Shown here: positions 6,235 to 13,091 of the stretch, in pieces
How the letters are laid out: the number at the start of each line of letters is the position of its first letter
Position numbering within the stretch: position 1 is the first letter of the stretch
Assembly: GCA_035486135.1 (NCBI GenBank)
Contig: DATHNI010000296.1
Location: forward strand, 1-13,091
From: JASHVB01 sp035486135
GTDB taxonomy: Bacteria > Pseudomonadota > Alphaproteobacteria > Acetobacterales > Acetobacteraceae
Direction: 5' to 3'
Length of the DNA stretch: 13,091 nucleotides
Made by a program: the position numbers and the translations under genes
Notes under the pieces: model-generated
Seen by the model: the letters and a program-made list of their open reading frames with translations, nothing else
Told to the model about the DNA's origin: nothing
The model's database searches: none

Positions 6235-7671
6235 ATGCCCGCCACCGACCTAGCCTACATGCCGGCCACCGAACTGGCGGCGTTGATCCGCACCCGCCAA
6301 CTGTCGCCGGTGGAACTGATGCGCGCCACGCTGGACCGCATCGAACGCAGCCAACCGGTGCTGAACGCGTTCATCACCGTCGCCGCGGACGGCGCGATGG
6401 CGCGGGCGCGGGCGGCGGAGGACGCCATTCAGCGCGGCGCCACGCTCGGGCCGCTGCACGGCGTGCCGGTGGCGGTGAAGGATCTTGTGCCGACGGCCGG
6501 CATGCGCACCACCTGGGGCTCGCTGATCTTCCGGGACCACGTGCCGGACACCGATGCCGTGGCGGTGGCGCGGCTCAAGCAAGCCGGCGCCATCGTCGTG
6601 GGCAAAACCACGACGCCGGAATTCGGCCAGCAATGCCTGACGCAGGCGCCGCTGTTCGGCCGCACGCGCAACGCCTGGCGTGCCGACCGCAGCTCCGGTG
6701 GTTCAAGCGGTGGCTCGGCTGTGGCGGTCGCCGCCGGGCTGGTGCCGATTGCCGTGGCGACCGACGGCGGCGGCTCCACGCGCATCCCGGCCGCGTGCAA
6801 CGGCGTCGTCGGCTTCAAGCAAGGGCTCGGCGTGGTGCCGCAGGAATACGCGCAGGATGGGTTCGGCAACATCTCCTACATCACGCCGATGACGCGCACG
6901 GTCGCGGATACCGCGCTGATGCTGAACGTGATGGCCGGGCCGGATGCGCGCGATCCGCTCACCACGGCGCGGCCGCAGCCGGACTACCTGGCCGCGGTTC
7001 GCGCCGCCGGCGATTTGCAGGGCCTGCGCATCGCCTGGCGTCCGCGGCTCGGCAACAGCGCGGTGGCCGCAGCCGTGCTGTCGGCGTGCGAGGCAGCGCT
7101 GCAGGCGTTCGCCTCGCTGGGCGCGGCGGTCGATGAACTCACCGTTCCGTTCACCAATCCCGAGGCGGTGTGGTTCGTCAACAACGGCGCCTATCGAATG
7201 GCACAGTTCGGCCACCACCTGCGGCAGCACCGCGCCATCATGTGCCCGACCTTCGTGCGGCAGATGGACCGGGTGGCGAACTACTCCGCGGCGGAGCTGT
7301 ATGCGGCGATCTTCGAGCGCACCGCTTTATATCGCCAGGTGCAGGCGTGGTTCGAGCATGCGGACATCGTGGCCATGCCGACGCTGTCGCGCAGCGCCGT
7401 GCCGATCGACCAGGACTTCTTCGGGCCGATCGAGATCGACAACCAATCGGTCGAGAACATCCGCGCGTCCTGGTATCCCTACACCATGCCGTTCAACCTG
7501 ACCGGCAATCCGGCGATCAGCCTGCCCTGCGGGTTCGACGCGGCCGGCATGCCGCTGGCGATCCAGCTCGTGGCGCGGCCGGGGGAGGATGCGGCGTTGC
7601 TGCGCGTGGCGGCGGCATACGAGCAAGCGCGGCCATGGGCGCAGACGCAGCCTGCGATTGGAGAGTTATGA
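6235..7671 (+). CDS. Amidase-signature family hydrolase
   Basis: 478 residues, the usual length for this family, which hydrolyses amide bonds with a Ser-cisSer-Lys triad and also includes the GatA subunit. All three residues are visible: K82 in PVAVKDLVP, the bridging S157 in SSGGSSGGSA, and the nucleophile S181 in TDGGGSTRIPA. The 75- and 24-residue gaps match those of fatty acid amide hydrolase (K142, S217, S241). It has no signal peptide and is probably cytoplasmic. Absence of gatB/gatC neighbours and the variant nucleophile loop argue for a small-molecule amidase rather than tRNA amidotransferase; the substrate is unknown. The N-terminus contains a near-repeat, MPATDLAY then MPATELAA, giving two plausible starts (6235 and 6259). 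The gene stands alone between the minisatellite and a convergent SET-domain gene. Confidence 0.9.
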   Translation: MPATDLAYMPATELAALIRTRQLSPVELMRATLDRIERSQPVLNAFITVAADGAMARARAAEDAIQRGATLGPLHGVPVAVKDLVPTAGMRTTWGSLIFRDHVPDTDAVAVARLKQAGAIVVGKTTTPEFGQQCLTQAPLFGRTRNAWRADRSSGGSSGGSAVAVAAGLVPIAVATDGGGSTRIPAACNGVVGFKQGLGVVPQEYAQDGFGNISYITPMTRTVADTALMLNVMAGPDARDPLTTARPQPDYLAAVRAAGDLQGLRIAWRPRLGNSAVAAAVLSACEAALQAFASLGAAVDELTVPFTNPEAVWFVNNGAYRMAQFGHHLRQHRAIMCPTFVRQMDRVANYSAAELYAAIFERTALYRQVQAWFEHADIVAMPTLSRSAVPIDQDFFGPIEIDNQSVENIRASWYPYTMPFNLTGNPAISLPCGFDAAGMPLAIQLVARPGEDAALLRVAAAYEQARPWAQTQPAIGEL

Positions 7672-7771
7672 GAGGTTGTGCAACGTGCGGCCTGGGCGGC
7701 TGCTCGGCACCGCGACACTGCTATACCAGCCCGCGTTGTCATTGACTGTCGGCGACATGCCACGCCCCCTT

Positions 7772-7803
7772 GTGTCATGGCCGGCCTTCGCCGGCCATGA
7801 CAC
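7772..7803. repeat. Perfect 14-bp stem palindrome, possible bidirectional terminator
   Basis: GTGTCATGGCCGGC (7772-7785) pairs exactly with 7790-7803 around the loop CTTC. It lies 100 bp after the amidase stop and 289 bp after the convergent SET gene stop. No T-run follows. Palindromes of the form TGTCATGGCCGGC...GCCGGCCATGACA are, as I recall, widely dispersed in alphaproteobacterial genomes, so this is probably a repeat-family member that may also help end transcripts. Confidence 0.6.
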
Positions 7804-7950
7804 GGAACGCGCGTGCCACGTTGGCCGTACGTCAGTGGTTTCACTGGTTCGTATTAGTCGCTTCACTCAGGAAATGTCTCATAAAATTCAGGGAAGACCA
7901 GGAAGGATTCACAAAGAAGGATTCTTCTTGCCACGGCGCATCGCAGGGCC

Positions 7951-8031
7951 CGGGGGCGGCAGGAAAGGTTTGTGACACTTGCCTACCCCTTCCTCCAGCT
8001 TTGTGAGGCAAGTCCTTTCTTTCGGCCCCCG
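7951..8031. repeat. Interrupted inverted repeat
   Basis: Three blocks pair in order: CGGGGGC (7951-7957) with GCCCCCG (8025-8031), GAAAGG (7963-7968) with CCTTTC (8014-8019), and ACTTGCCT (7977-7984) with AGGCAAGT (8006-8013). Together they could fold into a long bulged hairpin downstream of the SET gene. It may be a decayed dispersed repeat or an RNA-end structure. Confidence 0.4.
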
Positions 8032-8091
8032 CCGACGTTGCGTAGCGTGCGGGCCAAATGCGATAGCCCTGGCGCTTCACTGGTCCGGGTA

Positions 8092-9270
8092 TCAATCCCG
8101 GGCATAACCGGCATAATCGCGAAGCCACCCGAGCTGGATGTCGCACATCCGAATGAAGTTATCGAGGATCGGCTGCTGCAGCCTATCTTCCAGCGCGATG
8201 CCGTGCAGGGCTGCCTTAAGCGTCCGATAGTAGTCGTCGTTGCCCTCAATGACCTGGTGCTCTGCATGCAGCACCAAGTCGCGCGGCACCGAGCGGGCGG
8301 TGCTCAGTTCGGCGATCAGCAATGACAGGACCCGGCGCAACGCGCGCGGCGCCCGCGGACCGGGGACGCGCAGGGATGAGATCTCGATTTCATGCTCTCG
8401 CTTGAGAAGGATTTTCGGAATGTAAAAGTGTAGATCTCTTATTGGTGGCGAAAGAGCAGCCTTGCCAAGGGGTCGGACGACATCGGCAATTTCAATGGTT
8501 CCAAGACCAGGAAGGTCGATCTTCATCGCCCGAGAGCGCAGAAAGGCCGGGGCGTCATCGACAAACCCATAACTCATCCAGGTATCGTAGCAGTCATGGT
8601 CACCATAGTAGGCGAAGCATTCGTCGCCCATGCCCGGCAACGGCTGCGATCGCGCAATCCGTAACACCTGACCACGCTCGCTTGGGGCGTCGTAGCGGAA
8701 CCGCTCTCCTCGCGCATGGTGATTCATTGCATCGAGAATGGGGAGGAGTACAGGAAAGCTCGAAGCCTCCGGCGTCTCGGTGTAACTAAACACTCTCGCA
8801 TTCAAGAACGTTCTCAGTTCGACCTCTCCCCGGTGGCCGGATGCGATAGCGTCCTGAAGTCGCGGTTGCCGTCCGGTCATTATCTTGGGTAGCAGCTCAG
8901 GATGCGAGGCAACCAGGCACCATGGCGAGGTCCGGCGATGCTCCGCCAGCTTATGCGTGAGGTTATAGAGCTCCAGCATCGCTTCCATCATCGCGACACT
9001 GGTGCCGGTGATCTCCGTATCGTAGGAGGCCATGCTGAAATCGTCGCCGGCGACGGCGATCTCGAATGGTGGGATTGGAACCAGGGAGTCCCACGGCAGC
9101 CGTATCAGGATGCTGCCGGCGCTGTCGGGCGGTGCCTCCACGCTCAGTGCCCCGTCACTGCATTGGACGACGAGATCACGGTGGAACTCGGCCCCGGCAG
9201 CCTCGGCAAGCGCCGCGATCCGAAGGACAGACCGCTCGATCAGCGGGTTATCGGCGACCACTGAGACCAT
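8092..9270 (-). CDS. SET-domain protein, LSMT/SETD-like putative lysine methyltransferase
   Basis: 392 residues from the preferred start. SET proteins move a methyl group from S-adenosylmethionine to lysine side chains. The C-terminal SET core is recognisable: LLPILDAMNHH (175-185) matches the LxPxxDxxNH motif, GDECFAYYG (215-223) matches the GEExxxxYG motif, and YGFVDD (234-239) matches the conserved YGFV. The stretch about 98-130, LELYNLTHKLAEHRRTSPW, occupies the insert position seen in RubisCO LSMT and SETD3-type proteins. About 150 helical C-terminal residues follow, where that group carries a substrate-binding domain. The usual N-terminal GxG loop is not clear, so activity is not assured. 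An upstream ATG at 9411 would add 47 Arg-rich residues; neither start has a strong ribosome binding site. GC is lower than in flanking genes (25 of 60 bases from 8401), suggesting transfer. The target is unknown. Confidence 0.6.
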   Translation of the reverse strand: MVSVVADNPLIERSVLRIAALAEAAGAEFHRDLVVQCSDGALSVEAPPDSAGSILIRLPWDSLVPIPPFEIAVAGDDFSMASYDTEITGTSVAMMEAMLELYNLTHKLAEHRRTSPWCLVASHPELLPKIMTGRQPRLQDAIASGHRGEVELRTFLNARVFSYTETPEASSFPVLLPILDAMNHHARGERFRYDAPSERGQVLRIARSQPLPGMGDECFAYYGDHDCYDTWMSYGFVDDAPAFLRSRAMKIDLPGLGTIEIADVVRPLGKAALSPPIRDLHFYIPKILLKREHEIEISSLRVPGPRAPRALRRVLSLLIAELSTARSVPRDLVLHAEHQVIEGNDDYYRTLKAALHGIALEDRLQQPILDNFIRMCDIQLGWLRDYAGYARD

Positions 9271-9462
9271 CGGATCAGCTTTGCGCGGTTTCCGGCATCT
9301 TCTAACAAATCGCCGGCAGATCAACCCCAACGGGCGCAGTCGCACACGGCCTGACGGACGCACAAAGGGATCAACCTCCGGCTGGATGCCTTGGGCTTGC
9401 AAGGCGGACATGTTGCGAAGGCTCGGCGCATTCCCCAGAGACGACCGCGGCGCCTTTTTCGA

Positions 9463-11652
9463 TCACCACGCGCCCGACCGTGCCGCGATGACCGTGCGCT
9501 CGGCGATTTCCGCCATCACCGGGATCTCGCGCAGCGGCCGCGCGGACAGCACCTCGTGCGCCAGCACCACAAGGTCTCGCCAGGTGGCCGCGCGCGATCC
9601 GGAACCGAGCGGCGGCGGCTGGCCGGCTTTCACCGCCTGCGCCCAAAGCGCCGTCAGCACGAATCGCTCGGCCCATTCGTTGCGCCGCCGGTCCAGCACA
9701 TCCTCCAGCAGCCCTTGCGCGGCGGCGGTGACATCGAGTTGCCGTGCCGCCGCGATCGCCTGGCGCACCTCGGCATCGTCCTCGAACCAGGAATCCCACA
9801 AGGCATCGTTGCGCATCCACCCCGCGCAGCGTTGCAGCGACGCGGTAACCGCTCCGGCGTTGCGTTGTGCCGCCGGAAGTTCGGCGAACAGCCGCTCGGT
9901 TTCCGCGTCGGGGTCAATCCGGCGATCCTTCCAGTCGGTGCCGTTCACTGCTTCGGCGATCTCCAGCAAGGCCGGGTCCGGCAGGTTGTTCGCGGCCACC
10001 CCCAGCGCAATGCCATGCTGTACCGCGATGTCGATGTAAGACCGTTCGACTTCCGGCACCACCACCTTGCGCTGCACCTCCGCCACCATCGAGGCGATCT
10101 CCCGGCGCGGCATGTCGCGATTGCACCAGGCGTCGCGGATGCCGAACCCCTGCTTCAGCAGCAGCCCGGCGAACAGGCCGGATCGCCCGGACCGGCTGGC
10201 GAACAGCATGCTCTGCGCGCCGCTGCCGTCGATCGCCGAGGCGCGCTGGGCAAGCTCGGCCGCTTGCTCCCACTGCGCCGGCTGCACGCCCTTCACCCGC
10301 GCCTTGCGGATCGCCTGGTCGAGCGGGGCGCGATCCGCCTCGGGGATCCAGTTGCGCAAGGCAATGGCGCGACGCAGCGACACCGGTGACAAGGTTTCCG
10401 GAACCGCGATCTGGTCCAGCGCGAGGGCGGCCGCGCGCCGTACCTCCGCGTCGGCATCGAGCAACATCAGCGGCACGGCATCCCGCATTATCGCATGCGG
10501 CGACAAGGCGAGTTCGTGCGCCATGAAGCAACGCAGCGCCGGCGGGGTGACCGCGGCAGTTTCGCTCATCGCTTCCATCACCTCGAACGGCGATGTGACG
10601 CTGCGGGCCAGTTCGTCGATCAACGGACGCACCGCCAAATCGAGCGCTTGCTCCGGCGGCACCGACTCCGGCAATTCCGGCCCCGAACCCATCAACGCCT
10701 CGCTGAGTTCCGGTTTGATCGGCACCTTGGCGTGACCCAGCGCCGCGACCATCGCAAACAGATCCTCATGGTTGTCGAGCACTTTCGCCTCGGCCAGATC
10801 CCTCACTCCCTCCTGGTAGTCGTCGAGCATTTTGCTCGCCCATTGGTGGCCACGCTCGGCCCGGTAGCGGATCAGTTCGAGCTGGTGTGTCAGAATGGCC
10901 AGGCTAGCGGCGATCAGCTTGTCATCGCGTGGCTTCGCCGAGGCGGCGTCAACGTTGATTTCCAGGATGGAACCCAGGCTCTGTGGCGTGGCTTCCAGCC
11001 AATCCTGGTCGTCCTCAGGCAGTTCCAGCGGTTCGTCGTCGCGCACGTTGCGGCTGAGGTCACGCGCCATTTGTCCGACATGCTCGCGGTTCGCCCAAGT
11101 GTCCTTGGGCGGTGCGCCGGGCAATTCGTCCGGCTCCTCCTCCTCGTCGTCGTCGTCCTCCTCGGACCCGAAATCGGCCATCATGCCTTCCAGCTCGGCC
11201 TCCTCGATGTCCAGGTCGTCCAGGCCGAAATCCGTCAGCTCATCGGCCCAGAAGCGGGCTTCCGTGATCGCCGTCGCGACATTGCCCTGGAAATCCGCGA
11301 TAAAGGCCGACTCCAGCTCGGCAAGGTCGATGTCATAGGTGACGTTCAGGTCCGCGGTGAATTGCGCGTGCGTCACGTTCAGGCTGAATACGTTCGCGTA
11401 CGGCTGGGCGACCAGCTGCAGCTTGCCACGCTCCGGATGGTCGTCCCAGTCCTGCAACAGCCACGACCTGCCACCGCGCTTCCTGCCGAGTTCCCGGCGC
11501 AGCGCGGCGCTGTATTCCTGCTCAACCGGGTCGTCGTCGAAATAGTCGCTGAGCGTCGCGCGCGCCATCCGCAGCAACTGATAGGCAAGGAAGTCCGCCT
11601 GGATATCCGTCCGCCACGCGGCGGGGGCCGGTTGGGAATCGGGTTTTGCCAT
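9463..11652 (-). CDS. Large acidic helical protein of unknown function
   Basis: 729 residues; family not recognised. No signal peptide or membrane segment is seen, so it is probably cytoplasmic. Residues about 10-160 include an aromatic region (SWLLQDWDDHPERGKLQLVAQPYANVFSLN is split by its turns) and alternating hydrophobic strands. Residues 163-177 are an acidic tract, EEDDDDEEEEPDE, likely a disordered hinge. The rest is nearly all helical, with a HEAT-like unit DADAEVRRAAALALDQIA in the middle, suggesting a repeat scaffold for protein contacts. The start at 11652 is chosen because GGAAG lies 6 nt upstream; the ATG at 11754 would add 34 residues unlike the rest. It reads away from the binding-protein gene across 144 bp and is followed 192 bp later by the SET gene on the same strand, too far to claim an operon. 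Confidence 0.75.
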   Translation of the reverse strand: MAKPDSQPAPAAWRTDIQADFLAYQLLRMARATLSDYFDDDPVEQEYSAALRRELGRKRGGRSWLLQDWDDHPERGKLQLVAQPYANVFSLNVTHAQFTADLNVTYDIDLAELESAFIADFQGNVATAITEARFWADELTDFGLDDLDIEEAELEGMMADFGSEEDDDDEEEEPDELPGAPPKDTWANREHVGQMARDLSRNVRDDEPLELPEDDQDWLEATPQSLGSILEINVDAASAKPRDDKLIAASLAILTHQLELIRYRAERGHQWASKMLDDYQEGVRDLAEAKVLDNHEDLFAMVAALGHAKVPIKPELSEALMGSGPELPESVPPEQALDLAVRPLIDELARSVTSPFEVMEAMSETAAVTPPALRCFMAHELALSPHAIMRDAVPLMLLDADAEVRRAAALALDQIAVPETLSPVSLRRAIALRNWIPEADRAPLDQAIRKARVKGVQPAQWEQAAELAQRASAIDGSGAQSMLFASRSGRSGLFAGLLLKQGFGIRDAWCNRDMPRREIASMVAEVQRKVVVPEVERSYIDIAVQHGIALGVAANNLPDPALLEIAEAVNGTDWKDRRIDPDAETERLFAELPAAQRNAGAVTASLQRCAGWMRNDALWDSWFEDDAEVRQAIAAARQLDVTAAAQGLLEDVLDRRRNEWAERFVLTALWAQAVKAGQPPPLGSGSRAATWRDLVVLAHEVLSARPLREIPVMAEIAERTVIAARSGAW

Positions 11653-11658
11653 GTCGGA

Positions 11659-11663
11659 CTTCC
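11659..11663 (-). promoter_or_regulatory. Ribosome binding site deciding the start of the large helical protein
   Basis: GGAAG on the minus strand, 6 nt before the ATG at 11652. It favours this start over the upstream in-frame ATG at 11754. Confidence 0.5.
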
Positions 11664-11786
11664 GCTGCAATGGACCGAGCGTCGGGCGCCTGCTTAACCA
11701 CACCGCGCCAGGAAGGTAAGGGGGCAGCTTGCCATGCCAGCGCGCAGGCGGCACAGAATGCCACCCAACGGGATGGCTGTAACCAC

Positions 11787-11791
11787 GGGAG
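11787..11791 (+). promoter_or_regulatory. Ribosome binding site of the ABC substrate-binding protein
   Basis: GGGAG lies 5 nt before the ATG at 11797 and 8 nt before the adjacent ATG at 11800. The first two residues are both Met, so the exact start changes the protein by one residue only. Confidence 0.55.
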
Positions 11792-11796
11792 ACTGC

Positions 11797-13091
11797 ATGA
11801 TGCGACGCCTTCTGGCTGCCGCACTACTGGCGGCCGTCATGGGCCTGGCGGCGGGGACCGGGTTGGCCCAGGCCCAGACCCTGCGTATCGCCCTGCGCGA
11901 GGACGCCGACCTGCTGGACCCCACCCTGGCGCGCACCTATGTCGGCCGTATCGTCTTCGCCGGGATGTGCGACAAGCTGTTCGACATCGACGAAAAGTTG
12001 AACATCGTGCCGCAGCTCGCCACCGGCTACGAATGGGCGGACCCGAAGACGCTGCTGATCCATCTGCGGCCGGGCGTGTTGTTCCAGGACGGCACGCCGA
12101 TGGACGCCACCGCGGTGAAATACACCCTGGATCGCGACCTGACCCTGCCCGGCAGCTTCCGCCGCGGCGAGGTCAGCGCGATCGATCACGTTGACGTCGT
12201 TGACCCGGCGACGGTGCGGGTGGTGCTGAAATCGCCGTCCGGCGCGTTCCTGGCGCAGCTTACCGACCGCGCCGGCATGATCGTCTCGCCCATGGCCGCG
12301 GCGCAGGAGGGCAAGGATTTCGCGCTGCATCCGGTGTGCGCCGGGCCGTTCCGCTTCGTCGAGCGGGTGCCGCAGGATCACGTGACGCTGGAGCGGTTTC
12401 CGCAATACTGGGACAGCAAGGACATCCATTTCGACAAGATGATCTACCAGGTGATCGTCGACAGCTCGGCCCGGCTGGCCAATCTGAAGGCGGGCGCGAT
12501 CGATCTGGCGGAGTATATCGTGCCGACCGACGCCGCCGCGGTGAAGGCGGATCCGAAACTGCGACTCGTGGTGTCGGATGCTCTTGGTTATGTCGGCATC
12601 ACCAACAACCTGGCGAATGGCAAGGCGGCGGATAATCCGTATGGCCGGGATGCGCGCGTGCGGCAGGCGTTCAGCCTGGCGATCGATCGCGCCGCTCTGG
12701 TGAACGTGGTGTTCAACGACATGAACGTGCCGACGATCCAGGCGGTGCCAGCCGATTCGCCGTTCTACGACTCGGATTTGAAAGTGCCGGCGCGCGACGT
12801 CGCGAAGGCCAAGGCGCTGCTGGCCGAGGCCGGGGTGAAGACGCCGGTGCCGGTGGAGCTGATGGTGGCGAACAATCCCGACACCGAACAAGCCGGCGAG
12901 GTGATCCAGTCGATGGCGGCGGAAGCCGGGTTCGATGTGCATATCCGCGCCACGGAGTTCGCCACCACACTGACGTTATCGGAGCAAGGGGATTACCAGG
13001 CGCTGCTGATCGGCTGGTCCGGGCGCGTGGATATCGATGGCAACGTCTATGCGTTCCTGCACAGCCACCAGGCGCAGAACGTCATCGGCTA
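11797..13091 (+). CDS. ABC transporter substrate-binding protein, family 5 (peptide/nickel/opine type), 3' end cut off
   Basis: The first ~431 residues are present and the frame runs off the window; family members are usually about 500-540 residues. A Sec signal peptide, MMRRLLAAALLAAVMGLAAG, ends with probable cleavage after AQA. The mature start TLRIALREDADLLDPTLART is typical of DppA/OppA-like proteins, as are LIHLRPGVLFQDGTPMDATA, the segment YTLDRD, and RVRQAFSLAIDRAALV. The protein should bind a ligand in the periplasm and deliver it to two permease and one or two ATPase subunits, which are normally encoded next and lie beyond this window. Ligands of this family include di- and oligopeptides, nickel, glutathione and opines; the sequence does not tell which. 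The gene diverges from the large helical protein over 144 bp in which I find no clear -35/-10 pair. Confidence 0.9.
   Translation, partial: MMRRLLAAALLAAVMGLAAGTGLAQAQTLRIALREDADLLDPTLARTYVGRIVFAGMCDKLFDIDEKLNIVPQLATGYEWADPKTLLIHLRPGVLFQDGTPMDATAVKYTLDRDLTLPGSFRRGEVSAIDHVDVVDPATVRVVLKSPSGAFLAQLTDRAGMIVSPMAAAQEGKDFALHPVCAGPFRFVERVPQDHVTLERFPQYWDSKDIHFDKMIYQVIVDSSARLANLKAGAIDLAEYIVPTDAAAVKADPKLRLVVSDALGYVGITNNLANGKAADNPYGRDARVRQAFSLAIDRAALVNVVFNDMNVPTIQAVPADSPFYDSDLKVPARDVAKAKALLAEAGVKTPVPVELMVANNPDTEQAGEVIQSMAAEAGFDVHIRATEFATTLTLSEQGDYQALLIGWSGRVDIDGNVYAFLHSHQAQNVIG

Larger units (their letters stand above)
7672..8091. other. Gene-free convergent region between the amidase and SET-domain genes
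   Basis: About 420 bp between convergent stops. It contains a perfect 14-bp-stem palindrome (7772-7803) and a longer interrupted inverted repeat (7951-8031). It also has a low-GC stretch: the 60 bases from 7861 contain 25 G/C. The nonamer GAAGGATTC occurs twice, at 7902 and 7917. No credible coding frame was found. Confidence 0.6.

Noticed and set aside
9425..9459. Terminator on the plus strand (GGCGC...GCGCC then TTTTT)
   Set aside because: The stem is only about 5 bp with a 20-base loop, and no plus-strand gene ends here.
10495..11697. Plus-strand open frame of 400 codons
   Set aside because: Antisense to the 729-residue protein, very rich in Arg and Gln/His, with no motif. The opposite strand has a ribosome binding site and normal protein composition.
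11824..12942. Minus-strand open frame of 372 codons
   Set aside because: Antisense shadow of the substrate-binding protein, whose signal peptide and family-5 motifs are clear.

Overview
This window reads as chromosomal DNA of a GC-rich alphaproteobacterium. The style of the small hypothetical proteins, the proline/alanine-rich linkers and the many dispersed intergenic palindromes suggest Acetobacteraceae. That placement is an inference from remembered family resemblance, not from a search. I see no rRNA, tRNA, CRISPR-cas locus, transposase or phage gene.

Layout. (1) 1-1658: a proline-linker protein of unknown function (+) whose strong sigma-70-type promoter sits so close to the ATG that the mRNA should be leaderless. 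A gene-free convergent region of about 650 bp follows, with two distinct repeat systems. (2) 1659-3337 (-): a stand-alone Rieske ring-hydroxylating oxygenase of the phthalate 4,5-dioxygenase type. A near-perfect 30-bp-arm hairpin separates it from the surviving C-terminal piece of a glycosyltransferase-like gene. (3) 3338-3801 (+): a small exported-looking protein whose 5' end abuts that broken gene head to head. (4) 3968-5776 (-): a lipoprotein combining TPR repeats, a long Ala/Pro-rich repeat linker and a C-terminal SPOR domain. (5) 5777-6234: a divergent intergenic region filled with an 18-bp-unit minisatellite that has itself been duplicated as a 73-bp block. (6) 6235-7671 (+): an amidase-signature hydrolase with an intact Lys-Ser-Ser triad. 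(7) 7672-8091: a convergent gene-free region with palindromes. (8) 8092-9270 (-): a SET-domain protein resembling the RubisCO LSMT/SETD3-type lysine methyltransferases, with locally lower GC. (9) 9463-11652 (-): a large soluble helical protein with an acidic tract, not recognised. (10) 11797-end (+): the first ~431 residues of a periplasmic family-5 (peptide/opine-type) ABC transporter substrate-binding protein, cut by the window end.

The genes do not form one obvious pathway. Most are single transcription units facing different ways. The amidase, Rieske oxygenase and family-5 binding protein fit a scavenging, catabolic lifestyle, but nothing physically couples them. I do not see a convincing new multi-gene system. 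The items most worth a second look are the bacterial SET-domain protein, the GAGAC-rich triple repeat, the leaderless promoter with an embedded dyad, the 73-bp minisatellite and the head-to-head gene-remnant junction near 3340.
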